A DNA stretch of 64,000 bases from NCBI RefSeq assembly GCF_900186965.1, contig NZ_LT906457.1, forward strand, positions 2,692,501-2,756,500, in the 5' to 3' direction. Shown here one piece after another: positions 15,743 to 24,065 of this stretch. The DNA is from Legionella spiritensis (lineage in GTDB: Bacteria; Pseudomonadota; Gammaproteobacteria; Legionellales; Legionellaceae). Made by a program: the position numbers and the translations under genes. The stretch's first letter is position 1. Each line of letters begins with the position of its first letter. Below the pieces are notes generated by a model that saw only the letters and a list, made by a program, of their open reading frames with translations, was not told the origin of the DNA and did no database searches.

Positions 15743-16423
15743 TTATTCGGGTGTCCGCCGCCATGGCTTAATGGCATCAACATCCTGATAACGCCAGTTG
15801 TTCATTTTGGGCGTGACCGGATAAATAACCAGGTCATTGCCTTCATAAGGATGAAGCAGTGATTGCAACAGGCCAGGGTCTGTCAATTCATTATCGAGCC
15901 AGGCATCCTGCGCTTTTTTATCAAGCAGTGCCGGCATGCGGGTATGAATGGATTGCATTGCGTCATTGGCTGTTGTGGTAATCAGACAGCAGGAATGAAT
16001 GACCTCACCTTTGGGCGATTGCCAGGTATCCCATAATCCGGCGACCGCTAAAAGCGTGTCGTTTTTCTGCCTGGTGTAATACGGTTGCTTTACTTTACCC
16101 CGAGCATGCCATTCAAAAAAACCGCTCATGATAACCATTCCGCGCCGTGATTTAAAACTCTGTCGGAAGGCAGGTTTTTCTGCCACGGTTTCCGCCCGTG
16201 CGTTAATTAATGGACGGTCAAAGGTTTTTTCTTTAGAGAAAAACGGGATGAATCCCCATCTGAGCATAACACCGTGCCGTGCTCCATCACTGGAGGAAAG
16301 AATGAAAAAAACGTCCTGGGCAGGTGCAATATTAAAACGCGGTATAAGCTCCGGCAGTTCATCAACATCAAACTGCGCTTTGATGCCGGATAAGGTCGTA
16401 ACCAAGGCAAATCGTCCGCACAC
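15743..16423 (-). CDS. SRAP protein (YedK/HMCES-like)
   Basis: I place the start at the GTG at 16423, not at the upstream ATG. GGAGG lies 7 nt before it, and the family requires Cys at position 2 after Met removal (V/M-CGRFAL). With this start the catalytic residues fall at Cys2, Asn74 (LINARAE), Glu104 (SGFFEWH) and His160 (IHTRMPALL), close to E. coli YedK positions. SRAP proteins form a thiazolidine crosslink to abasic sites in single-stranded DNA and protect them. It follows umuC with an 87-bp gap on the same strand, forming a DNA-damage tolerance pair. Confidence 0.9.
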   Translation of the reverse strand: MCGRFALVTTLSGIKAQFDVDELPELIPRFNIAPAQDVFFILSSSDGARHGVMLRWGFIPFFSKEKTFDRPLINARAETVAEKPAFRQSFKSRRGMVIMSGFFEWHARGKVKQPYYTRQKNDTLLAVAGLWDTWQSPKGEVIHSCCLITTTANDAMQSIHTRMPALLDKKAQDAWLDNELTDPGLLQSLLHPYEGNDLVIYPVTPKMNNWRYQDVDAIKPWRRTPE

Positions 16424-16510
16424 AATCAAGCCTCCACACCAATGCCGTCTTATCATTCAGTTTAGGATTTTTTTATGCCAATAAACAATCAACCGCCTGA
16501 CATCAGTATG

Positions 16511-17770
16511 TCATTTCACCAGCACCACCGGCAAATCCGACCACCTTGTCGTATAACAGGGAGAGCGCATCCCGGCACGCATCGCCCATGGTTTGCTGTG
16601 ACCTTCGGCCGCCAGTTTGATGGTATGGCGGCCATAACGCTGATTGATTCCATCTAAAACACCCATCAGCCGGTCTTTTTTGATAAGGGAAAGCTCCGTT
16701 GGCTGATGCAGCAAATCAAGCTGGATGGGGTTTTTTGGTATTAAATCCTCCAGCATGACACCGACTTTTTTATAGTAAATCCCCTCCCGAAACAGTCGTT
16801 TCAAACAGCGTTTGGCCATCCCGGTGATGATACGGGTATCATCGGTTGGATTGACCAGACGACAGGCGATGCTGTTGCTGTATTGTTTTAAATCGGCACG
16901 AAACGGGTTGGAGCGGACAAACACATGGAGGTGCTGCGCCACCAGATGCTGGCTGCGTGCCTTTTCACAGGCGCGGGCGCAATGGCTGCTGATGGCCTGG
17001 GCAAGGCTGTCATAACCGGTTTGCATCTCACCAAACGATTTCGAGGACAGGATGCTTTTTCTGGCCACGGGTTCGTCCAGTCCGCCGCAAGACATGCCCT
17101 TTAACTCCATCGCCGTTCGCATCAACATCACATTACATTGTTTTCTAAGCAGAGGCGCGTTGGTATTGGCTAAATCCCGGGCGGTCATAATGCCCTGCTC
17201 CATGAGTTTTTTCTGCCAGCACCGCCCTACCCCCCATACGTCCCCAACTGGAACCTGACTTAACCAGTACTCCGTTTCGTCAAGGTGAAACACCGGAGTA
17301 CTCAGAACTTTCTTACAAAGATAATTAGCCGCTTTGGCCAGTGTTTTGGTCGCTCCCATACCAATAGACGTTGGTATGCCGGTGGATTTTAAAACAGCGC
17401 CCTGCAGCTCCCGACAAAACGATTCGTATTTCCCTGGCGCCATGGTTGTTAAATCAAGAAACGCCTCATCAATGGAGTAGATTTCAACCTCCGGCCAGGC
17501 CGATTCAATCATCGACATTACCCGTTGCGACATATCGCCATATAACGTGTAGTTTGATGAAAACACGGCAATGTGATGCTGTCTAACCAGGGATTTGATT
17601 TGATAAAAAGGTACCCCCATGGCAATACCCAGTGCTTTTGCCTCGTTAGAGCGGGCAATGACACAACCGTCGTTGTTGGATAACACAACAACAGGCGTGT
17701 GTCGCAGGTCCGGTCGGAACAAGCGCTCGCAGGAAGCGTAAAAATTATTGCAGTCGATGAGGGCGAACAT
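16511..17770 (-). CDS. umuC: DNA polymerase V catalytic subunit UmuC
   Basis: 419 residues, a full-length Y-family translesion polymerase. The catalytic acidic residues are in place: Asp6 ([14 protein letters not shown]) and Asp101-Glu102 (SIDEAFLDL). A helix-hairpin-helix region ([15 protein letters not shown]) and the C-terminal little-finger segment follow. No umuD-like gene lies upstream, so the polymerase would need a host or distant UmuD or acts alone. Downstream is the SRAP gene. An inverted repeat just upstream (17784-17806) may control expression. Codon and base composition look more GC-rich than most of the window, suggesting a separate origin. Confidence 0.93.
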   Translation of the reverse strand: MFALIDCNNFYASCERLFRPDLRHTPVVVLSNNDGCVIARSNEAKALGIAMGVPFYQIKSLVRQHHIAVFSSNYTLYGDMSQRVMSMIESAWPEVEIYSIDEAFLDLTTMAPGKYESFCRELQGAVLKSTGIPTSIGMGATKTLAKAANYLCKKVLSTPVFHLDETEYWLSQVPVGDVWGVGRCWQKKLMEQGIMTARDLANTNAPLLRKQCNVMLMRTAMELKGMSCGGLDEPVARKSILSSKSFGEMQTGYDSLAQAISSHCARACEKARSQHLVAQHLHVFVRSNPFRADLKQYSNSIACRLVNPTDDTRIITGMAKRCLKRLFREGIYYKKVGVMLEDLIPKNPIQLDLLHQPTELSLIKKDRLMGVLDGINQRYGRHTIKLAAEGHSKPWAMRAGMRSPCYTTRWSDLPVVLVK

Positions 17771-17783
17771 GATTAAAAGTCAC

Positions 17784-17806
17784 TTGATTAGTGATACATT
17801 AATCAA
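17784..17806. promoter_or_regulatory. Inverted repeat upstream of umuC
   Basis: TTGATTA and TAATCAA are inverted 7-mers separated by 9 bp, ending 14 bp before the umuC start. This is not the E. coli LexA box (CTGT-N8-ACAG). A second inverted pair, TTACAC/GTGTAA, lies near 17958-17975. Both could be operators. The rest of 17807-18206 holds no convincing gene. Confidence 0.4.
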
Positions 17807-18206
17807 ATAATAGGCAGAAACAGGCGTGCTGTAAATGACCATGACGAGTCAGCTGCCTGAAATCGAAGGTAACCATCTAAAAACAATCCATAAACTATTT
17901 TCGGTATTTTTTACATCCATGTCTTTGCACTTATTTTACACCATAAATACCGTTTCATTACACTAAAGGGTGTAAGATGGAATCAGTGGTGGTTGTTTCT
18001 GCACAGCTAACAGAGCAAAAACCGGACGTCAACAGAAAACCGTGGTGTGCCAGCCTGCCTGTTGCAGGACGCCTGAAACGGTTTCGATGATGCCCACCTT
18101 AAAAGAGAACTGCTGCAGGACAACACCCTCCCTTACTTGACCACGTCAACCCATGCTGATACCTAACTATAGGACAGTATGATCTTCTTGGGTTTAAATT
18201 CTTATT

Positions 18207-18644
18207 TCACTGAGTAATAAAAATCAATATAAAAAAACAGCAACCAAGCAAAGTAATCATTGACCCAAATGCAATCCAACAGTATCTCCATGTCCGCTCA
18301 GTCAAATCCTTCGCTTCAATCAATGAGTCCGATACTATCTTTTTCATGGCCTGAACAGATTCACTGGTCGACTCCCTCAATAATTTGGCCATTACCTCTT
18401 TACTCGCTGCCAGAGTGGCATTGATCACATTTTCGGCTTTTTCCTTGGCGTCATCCTTCCACTGAGAGGAAATGCCTTCCATTTCCTCTCTGAACTTCAC
18501 CAGCAGCTCCTCTTGTGCCTTTCGGTTTTCCTCAAGCAATCTGTCATTCATGGTTTGAAGGATAAGAACAGGATCGTTTTTAGCCAAAACTACACCATGC
18601 TTGATGGCAATGTCCTGGATAACTTCATTAAGTTTGTCGGACAT
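18207..18644 (-). CDS. traM: Conjugal transfer protein TraM-like
   Basis: 145 residues: an N-terminal MSDKLNEVIQDIAIKHGVVL segment, a long central coiled coil (about 35-110), and a single C-terminal transmembrane helix (WIAFGSMITLLGCCFFILIF). Its position as third gene of a traK-traL-traM block divergent from traJ-traI across oriT matches the RP4/IncP Tra1 order. TraM of RP4 is poorly characterised but aids transfer. The start overlaps the traL stop by one base, so translation is coupled. The identity rests largely on context. Confidence 0.75.
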   Translation of the reverse strand: MSDKLNEVIQDIAIKHGVVLAKNDPVLILQTMNDRLLEENRKAQEELLVKFREEMEGISSQWKDDAKEKAENVINATLAASKEVMAKLLRESTSESVQAMKKIVSDSLIEAKDLTERTWRYCWIAFGSMITLLGCCFFILIFITQ

Positions 18645-19369
18645 CAGATCACCATGGCGTTATCAATCTGGCTAAATAGCTGATCTCGTATCAGCTTTAA
18701 TCGTTGCCTTGTCATAATATTTCTTTCAGGAGAATCGATTGCTTCATTAAAGGTGATTTTTTGTTGAAGCATGTTTGATAAATCCAGGCCGAAGGTTTCT
18801 TCCTTTAAATCTGGGATATTGATGATTGCTGCTATTTGGTCCTTTGTTTCTTTGTATACCTTCATTTGCTCGAAAGGCCTTCCTTCATTCTCGATTTTTC
18901 CCCAATAAGGATTGAGCCATACAACATAGCGTACGTCTTTTGGAAACTGGTTCACCAGCTGAGCAAAGCCGTTTATTGTATCCAGCAATGCCTGGCCACC
19001 GGTGATAACGGTATGGATGACGAGTTCATGCCCCATGTCTTTTAACAAAGCAGGCACCTGGTTTGTGATGAGATAATGTGATAAAGGCACAAATGAGCTG
19101 GCGCCATTATCAATAATCACATCATCTTGGGTATTTGCAATCTTTTCAATCAAAGCATCAAAATGGCGAGGATTGATTTCATCACCCTCCATAATATCCA
19201 GGCGTACGACATTAAGTGACTTAAAACCATGAAAGGTGGCGTTAATGGGATCCGTATCTATACAAAGTGGTGATTGTGCTTTGTTAAGCTTGTACTGAGC
19301 GGTAGTAGCTGAGACAAAGGATTTGCCGACACCGCCCTTTCCCTGCATCGTGATATGTATTTTTGCCAT
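18644..19369 (-). CDS. traL: TraL-like ParA-family ATPase
   Basis: 241 residues with the Walker A QGKGGVGKSF at about residues 8-17 and an otherwise ParA/MinD-like fold (CIDTDPINATFHGF, DDVIIDNGASSFVPLSH). RP4 TraL is the ATPase encoded between traK and traM. It shares single-base overlaps with both neighbours, so the three genes form one operon. It is distinct from the ParA at 12587, which has the KGGTGKT variant and lies outside the tra block. The role in transfer is inferred from family and order. Confidence 0.85.
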   Translation of the reverse strand: MAKIHITMQGKGGVGKSFVSATTAQYKLNKAQSPLCIDTDPINATFHGFKSLNVVRLDIMEGDEINPRHFDALIEKIANTQDDVIIDNGASSFVPLSHYLITNQVPALLKDMGHELVIHTVITGGQALLDTINGFAQLVNQFPKDVRYVVWLNPYWGKIENEGRPFEQMKVYKETKDQIAAIINIPDLKEETFGLDLSNMLQQKITFNEAIDSPERNIMTRQRLKLIRDQLFSQIDNAMVI

Positions 19370-19695
19370 TACAAGAGTTCCTCCGGGTTGGGTATTGGAT
19401 TAAAAGTAAAACCCTTGATTTCATTAGTGGCTTTACTTTTGCTCGGTTTGTCATCCTTGATTGTTTCCTGTTCTGACTTAATTAACTTAAGTACGTAATG
19501 CCTGAAGGCTTTATAGCCGAATGAAATTTGCCCTTCATCCAACAAGGTTTCCCAGACCGCTTTCATGGACCAGCCAGCTTCAAGCGCTTCACGGATGTCA
19601 TCTTTGAGTATGATAAATTGTGATTTGGCATTGTTTCGCTTCGCCCTTTTTTCCGATTGGTTTTGAGCTACCCGTTCTGAAAGTGACTTTTTCAT
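19369..19695 (-). CDS. traK: TraK-like oriT-binding protein
   Basis: 108 residues, strongly basic at the N-terminus (SERVAQNQSEKRAKRNNAKS) with a helical domain (ILKDDIREALEAGWSMKAVW and FGYKAFRHYVLKLI) like the DNA-binding part of RP4 TraK. TraK wraps the oriT region and helps the relaxosome. The gene starts close to oriT and reads away from it, with traL overlapping its stop. Acidic and Pro-rich residues at the C-terminus (NPIPNPEELL) are an extension of unknown role. Confidence 0.8.
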   Translation of the reverse strand: MKKSLSERVAQNQSEKRAKRNNAKSQFIILKDDIREALEAGWSMKAVWETLLDEGQISFGYKAFRHYVLKLIKSEQETIKDDKPSKSKATNEIKGFTFNPIPNPEELL

Positions 19696-19950
19696 GCTTT
19701 TATGGCGTCAAATTTTTTTCTTAGATTAATCTAAACCATAATTTGAAATTGAACAATGAAAAAAGGAATAATTTGGAATATTTATGGAAGGAATAAGAAT
19801 AATTTTGCACTACTAAAGGATTTAATTTATCTTTAAAGAGAACTTTTTAGAATAATAAGGAACTATTAAGCCCCATATTCCAAAAAAATCCTTTGAAAAT
19901 CGTTGTAAGTTCCAAATTGTTCCTGTTATGATTCCTAAAAGAAACGTTGA

Positions 19951-20052
19951 AACACAGGGCAAGATAGGTGAAGTTAGCTAACCAGCAAGCTGGCTACCAA
20001 ACTTCACATGGCTTATTCGCACCTTCGGTGCTCAACGGGCATCTTGCTTTTT
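19951..20052. other. RP4/IncP-type origin of transfer (oriT)
   Basis: Between divergent traK and traJ lies GGGCAAGATAGGTGAAGT, then an imperfect inverted repeat (AGCTAACCAGC/GCTGGCTACC), TTCACATGGCTTATTCGCAC and CTTCGGTGCTCAACGGGCAT. This matches the layout of RP4 oriT, including the SRJ-type region and the TTATTCGCAC...GGTGCTCAACGGG block. On the minus strand the predicted nick is in CACCTATCTTG^C, opposite plus-strand 19959/19960 (RP4 uses TATCCTG^C). The rest of 19696-20123 is AT-rich and would hold the divergent promoters. Confidence 0.88.
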
Positions 20053-20123
20053 GAGTTCAAAAAAAAACAATTAATCAGTACCTAAAGGATTGCATAACCA
20101 CTTATTAAGAGGTCAGCATCCTT

Positions 20124-20477
20124 ATGGTTGAAAAGAATAAAAAACCTACCAGAAAACACGGCCGCCACCTTCGTGTTCCCGTTCTTCCCGATGAAGAAAA
20201 CTCCATTAAATCCAATGCAGCTCAGGCTGGATTTTCTATTGCGGAATACCTGCGCCGTGTCGGCCAAGGCTATCCAATCCAAAGCGCAATTGATAAAGAT
20301 TATATTCTCCAGTTATCCAAAATAAATGCAGATATGGGAAGGCTTGGAGGATTATTTAAGCTTTGGCTTACCCAGGATAGACGAGTCGCTCATTTTGATC
20401 ATCGGAAGATAAAGGCACTACTAGATCGTATTCAGACAACGCAGGATGCCATGTTTGAGGTGGTAAAGAAATTATGA
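20124..20477 (+). CDS. traJ: TraJ-like relaxosome protein
   Basis: 117 residues, basic at the N-terminus (KNKKPTRKHGRHLRVPVLPD) followed by a ribbon-helix-helix-like segment (EENSIKSNAAQAGFSIAEYL). RP4 TraJ (123 residues) binds the oriT inverted repeat and loads the relaxase TraI. The gene lies about 75 bp from oriT and its stop overlaps the traI start by 4 nt, exactly as in IncP plasmids. A minor GAGG site lies upstream of the start. Confidence 0.85.
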   Translation: MVEKNKKPTRKHGRHLRVPVLPDEENSIKSNAAQAGFSIAEYLRRVGQGYPIQSAIDKDYILQLSKINADMGRLGGLFKLWLTQDRRVAHFDHRKIKALLDRIQTTQDAMFEVVKKL

Positions 20478-22357
20478 TTATTCGCCACATCCCCATGAAA
20501 TCAGCGAGACTGAGCAGCTTTTCAAGCCTGGTTAAATATATTGTCGATGAACAAAACAAGCAGGAACGAGTGGGCAAAGTCAGGATATCAAACTGTAATA
20601 GTATTGACCCCACCTGGGCTATCCAAGAAGTTTTGGCAACACAAACGAGAAACCAAAGAGCCAAAGGTGATAAGACATACCATTTTCTAATATCATTTGC
20701 CCCAGGGGAAAACCCATCTGAAGAGATATTGAAGGCTATAGAAGACAGGGTTGTATCGTCAATTGGATTTAAAGAACATCAAAGAATAAGTGCTATTCAT
20801 CATGACACCGATAACCTGCATATTCACGTTGCGATTAATAAAATTCATCCTAAATCCTTTACCATGATCGAGCCATATAGAGCCTATAGGGCTTTTGCTG
20901 AAGCAGCAACGACACTGGAAATCGAATATGGACTTGAAATAACCAATCATCGAACTAGAAAAAGTCGCGCTGAGAATCTTGCGGACGATATGGAACATCA
21001 TGCTGGAATTGAAAGTCTGATTAACTGGATGAAGCGTAATTGCAGGGAAAATCTGGATTCGGCAGAAAATTGGGACGAGTTTCATAAAATCCTTGCTGTG
21101 CATGATTTGGAAATTCGGGTCAAAGCCAATGGATTTGTTTTTTGTAATAAAGATGGCCTTGTAATTAAGGCCAGTTCTGTTTCACGAGGATTTTCTAAAA
21201 AGAACCTTGAATGTCGGTTAGATCCATTTTTACCCTCTCCTTTTGGTACTCACCTGGCTGGGCAAAATATTTATCGTTATGAACCACTCAATAAACAAGT
21301 GATCGGAAAAGAAATTTATGCGCGTTACCTTCATGAAAGGGAGCATGGCAAAACGATTTTTTCCGAAAAACTTAAGAACCTTCGTGAAGCTAAGGCCAGA
21401 TTAATTGATAAGGCCAAGAGGCGTGGCAGAATAAAGCGTGCCGCTTTAAAGCTATTGAAAACCTCAAGGACTCAAAAGAAATATCTATACAAGCAATTCA
21501 GCAAGACTCTTTTGAACGACATTGAAAAAATACGCCAAAATTACGCTAAAGAGCGAAGGCATATGATTGATTTGCACCAAAACAAAACCTGGGCTGATTG
21601 GTTACAACAAAAAGCTCAGCAAGGTGACAAAGAAGCTATAACAGCCTTGCATTATCGAAACCGAAAAAATCTAAGTAATTATACCTTATCTGGAAGATCG
21701 TTCGATATTTCTTTAACTGATATAGAGCGAATTGACTCCATTACCAAAGAAGGAACAGCAATTTATAAGCTGGATAAGGCAGTTATTAGAAATGACGGTG
21801 AGGAAATCAAAATTTCTAAAGGTGGTTCTATTGCCACACTGAAAAAAGCCATTGAAATGGCAAAGCAGCAATACGGTAACTGCATCCAAGTCAAAGGCTC
21901 GCCACTTTTTAAAAAGATCATTCTTCAAATAACAGTGCAGAACAAAATCTCAATAACCTTCGCTGACCCAGATATGGAAGCCCAGCGAAAAAAAATGATT
22001 TCAGAACAGGAGAAACACCATGAACAATCAAGACGATACGGATTTAATGATGGAAGAAGAACTGCAAGAAGCGATGAAATTGCTGGAACAACCCTTGGAA
22101 AAAAAAGAAAGCAAAGAGGCATCCTTTCCAGAACGAAGCCCAACGCTTTCAGCATTAGACAAGGCCCGCCAGCCGAAGGTCAAAACAGCTTGCGAGACCT
22201 GCCCCAACTCGATATGGTTCAGTTCACCGGAAGAAGTAAAATGCTATTGCAGGATAATGCACATGATCAGCTGGAGCGGCAAAGACTCCAACTTGATAAC
22301 CATGTGCGACGGAAAGTTTCTGGACTAAAACAGAAAGGTAAAAATCACAAGCAATAA
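20474..22357 (+). CDS. traI: MOBP relaxase TraI
   Basis: 627 residues. The N-terminal relaxase domain is nearly textbook IncP: MIIRHIPMKS, SSLVKYIVDEQ with the nicking Tyr22 at the same position as RP4 TraI, and the metal-binding triad region IHHDTDNLHIHVAINKIHP at about 112-130. A basic helical middle follows, and the C-terminal part is Lys/Arg-rich and of lower complexity. RP4 TraI is 732 residues, so this one is shorter at the C-terminus. It nicks oriT, remains covalently attached to the DNA and leads it into the recipient. The last 300 bp also encode a nested traH-like gene in another frame. Confidence 0.92.
   Translation: MIIRHIPMKSARLSSFSSLVKYIVDEQNKQERVGKVRISNCNSIDPTWAIQEVLATQTRNQRAKGDKTYHFLISFAPGENPSEEILKAIEDRVVSSIGFKEHQRISAIHHDTDNLHIHVAINKIHPKSFTMIEPYRAYRAFAEAATTLEIEYGLEITNHRTRKSRAENLADDMEHHAGIESLINWMKRNCRENLDSAENWDEFHKILAVHDLEIRVKANGFVFCNKDGLVIKASSVSRGFSKKNLECRLDPFLPSPFGTHLAGQNIYRYEPLNKQVIGKEIYARYLHEREHGKTIFSEKLKNLREAKARLIDKAKRRGRIKRAALKLLKTSRTQKKYLYKQFSKTLLNDIEKIRQNYAKERRHMIDLHQNKTWADWLQQKAQQGDKEAITALHYRNRKNLSNYTLSGRSFDISLTDIERIDSITKEGTAIYKLDKAVIRNDGEEIKISKGGSIATLKKAIEMAKQQYGNCIQVKGSPLFKKIILQITVQNKISITFADPDMEAQRKKMISEQEKHHEQSRRYGFNDGRRTARSDEIAGTTLGKKRKQRGILSRTKPNAFSIRQGPPAEGQNSLRDLPQLDMVQFTGRSKMLLQDNAHDQLERQRLQLDNHVRRKVSGLKQKGKNHKQ
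22020..22328 (+). CDS. TraH-like protein nested in traI
   Basis: 102 codons in a different frame inside the 3' part of traI. Coding is supported by a strong AGGAG 7-8 nt before the ATG and by a domain-like C-terminus rich in conserved-looking residues: ACETCPNSIWFSSPEEVKCY followed by CRIMHMISW and CDGKFLD, with five cysteines arranged like a metal or disulfide site. The N-terminus is acidic and helical (MEEELQEAMKLLEQPLEKKE). RP4 also encodes TraH within traI, so position supports the call. Sequence identity to RP4 TraH was not checked. Confidence 0.65.
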   Translation: MNNQDDTDLMMEEELQEAMKLLEQPLEKKESKEASFPERSPTLSALDKARQPKVKTACETCPNSIWFSSPEEVKCYCRIMHMISWSGKDSNLITMCDGKFLD

Positions 22358-22371
22358 AAAGTGTGAGCTTT

Positions 22372-22805
22372 TTAGTTGATTTTGTTCGTTGGCGCAGTGC
22401 AGTTTTCATCGCAGCGTTTGTTCGCGGCTGAAAAAATATCCCAGAGCGATACGGCCACCATTAACGCCAATGCCAAGTAAGTGACATAGGTGCTCCAGTC
22501 GTATTGGAACCAGGGATATAGAGACAATAGCAGCAGAATCGGGCCAGCTATACCCAACAGACTCCGGTGCCATTGCCGATGACTAAACCAGCCCAGTCCG
22601 TTTGCAGCCAGGGCAATCCAGGCGAACAGCGGCAGCAGAGTATTGGCGAACATGCCTTCCACTGGCTGAGCACGCCAAGGCCGAGAGCCGCGCCCAGGCT
22701 AGCGATAGCAGGAAAACACATGGCACAGCCCATGGCGGATACAAGTGCTCCCAGCGATCCGGCTTTGTCGCCAATACGGGCGAATAAGCGAATTAGTGTT
22801 TTCAA
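22372..22805 (-). pseudogene. merC: MerC mercury transporter, frameshifted
   Basis: The N-terminal frame begins at a TTG at 22805 with GGAGG 7 nt upstream and reads KTLIRLFARIGDKAGSLGA, then SAMGCAMCFPAIASLGAALG with the Cys pair used for Hg(II). At about 22660 the frame breaks after LSQW. The remainder continues in the other frame as EGMFANTLLPLFAWIALAAN through the transmembrane helices to KRCDENC. A lost G in a TGG(G)AAGG run explains the break. MerC is normally about 140 residues with four helices, so a one-base repair would restore a normal gene. It is the last gene of the mer-like operon. Confidence 0.82.
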
Positions 22806-22910
22806 ATTAAGCCTCCATTGGGTACGCATAGAAATTCAGATTGTTTGAGCTGGACACATAATATCTACCGGGCTCAGCGCCTTTTTCCGAATCAATCTTT
22901 TCCATTATTT

Positions 22911-23318
22911 CTACCCTTTTTGTTTGAGTGAAATAAAAATTGGGCACAGTTCATCTGGTTGGCGTGTTTCACAGTCACTGACCAGTGCTTTTAAAGCTTT
23001 TTCCAGTCGCTTGAGTTCTTGAATCTTTTCAGCAATATGCGCCAGTTTTTGCTGTGCCTTGGATTTCACTTCACCACAGGATTGTTTGGGGGAGTGATGA
23101 ATGGACAATAATTTCTGAATTTCCTTGAGGGTAAATCCCATGGTCTTGACACGCTGGATAAAGCGCAGCTTATCAACTGCTTCCATGGAATATTGGCGGT
23201 ACCCATTGGCGGCACGAGGGGGTTCTTCAATCAAACCATATCGTTCATAAAGCCTAATGGTGTCATGAGAAACACCCGCCAGACTCGCTACTTGTCCAAT
23301 CGTTAGTGCCAAAGCCAT
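22911..23318 (-). CDS. merR: MerR-family Hg(II)-type regulator
   Basis: 135 residues. The MerR helix-turn-helix is at 6-40 (IGQVASLAGVSHDTIRLYER). The three metal-ligand cysteines of mercury MerR are present at 81 (KQSCGE), 116 (SDCE) and 125 (LCPIF), almost at the Tn501 positions (82, 117, 126), with the dimerisation helix between. It is encoded in the same direction as, and upstream of, merC, which is atypical since merR usually diverges from the structural genes. It follows a CMD-family gene by 21 bp. The MerR-type promoter at 23742-23773 probably drives the operon. Confidence 0.88.
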   Translation of the reverse strand: MALALTIGQVASLAGVSHDTIRLYERYGLIEEPPRAANGYRQYSMEAVDKLRFIQRVKTMGFTLKEIQKLLSIHHSPKQSCGEVKSKAQQKLAHIAEKIQELKRLEKALKALVSDCETRQPDELCPIFISLKQKG

Positions 23319-23339
23319 TCTATCTCACCTCGGTTCAAT

Positions 23340-23708
23340 TTAATGATCACAGCACGCATCTGATGAACCACTTTCTTCCATAAAGGCTTTATAGGCTTTT
23401 AAAGCCCACATTTCACCGACACAGCCGCCCATGGTAGAGACAACAGCCAATACTTCCCCAAGTTCAGCTTCCGTCGCACCCAGTGATTTGGCTTGCAGTA
23501 CATAATATTTTAAACAAGGCTCACACCTAGCATTAATGCCGCAAATGGTCGCTATCAATGCCTTGGTTTTAGCAGGTAAAATACCATTTTTAAAAATAAC
23601 CTCCTGGCGCATTTGCTGAATTTTCGTCGTCGTGCCCAAACTTACTTTTGAAAATGCACCTATTAAACCTAATGCAGGATCAATGTTTTTCAATTGCTTG
23701 CTGTCCAC
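23340..23708 (-). CDS. Carboxymuconolactone decarboxylase (AhpD-like) family protein
   Basis: 122 residues starting at a GTG at 23708, with AAGGAGG seven bases upstream. The CMD fold is visible: SKVSLGTTTKIQQMRQEVIF, then LIATICGINARCEPCLKYYV with the CxxC redox pair, and GATEAELGEVLAVVSTMGG. The family's usual His after CxxC is replaced by Tyr. A Cys-His tail (DACCDH) could bind metal, which fits its place as first gene of a mercury-type operon. Function as a thiol peroxidase partner or metal-binding protein is inference. Confidence 0.85.
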   Translation of the reverse strand: MDSKQLKNIDPALGLIGAFSKVSLGTTTKIQQMRQEVIFKNGILPAKTKALIATICGINARCEPCLKYYVLQAKSLGATEAELGEVLAVVSTMGGCVGEMWALKAYKAFMEESGSSDACCDH

Positions 23709-23741
23709 TCTTATCCTCCTTCATTATGAGCTCTACATATA

Positions 23742-23773
23742 AGCCTAAACCATGGACTATAGTCCAATGTCAA
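23742..23773 (-). promoter_or_regulatory. MerR-type promoter/operator
   Basis: On the minus strand TTGACA and TAGGCT are separated by 20 bp, longer than the usual 17 bp, and the perfect dyad GGACTATAGTCC (23754-23765) lies in the spacer. This stretched, palindrome-bearing spacer is the hallmark of MerR-activated promoters. It drives the CMD-merR-merC operon, whose first start is 34 bp downstream of the -10. Confidence 0.75.
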
Positions 23774-23980
23774 GTGACGTTCATGCAATATTTGAAGAAT
23801 GTTAGAATTGTTAAAGGATAAGCATGAATAAAATGTTATTATTTTACCCTGTTCATAAGGGTTTCTCTGTTTTATCAGATAAGATGAAATACATAATGCT
23901 GCTTTAGCCTGACGTCATGATAGAGTACACTTCAATCTGGCATAGCAGAACAAAGTAGAAATATGCAAAAGATTTAGTAT

Positions 23981-24064
23981 GATATCTGAACTGGCTCATC
24001 ATTATTTAATGCTGTTTTTACTATGCGAATTTGACTATTTTCCAATATCTTAACTGAAAAAAAT
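23981..24064 (+). repeat. Long direct repeat, left copy
   Basis: About 83 bp starting with ATATCTGAACTGGCTCATCA match 56223-56306 with roughly nine differences, in the same orientation and 32 kb apart. Neither copy is coding. The pair brackets the metal and energy cargo. Its nature is unknown. Confidence 0.6.
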
Positions 24065-24065
24065 A

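Noticed and set aside
17977-18090. 37-codon plus-strand ORF (MESVVVVSAQLTEQ...)
   Set aside because: Short, weak ribosome site, and no family. It could be a small protein, but nothing beyond an open frame supports it.
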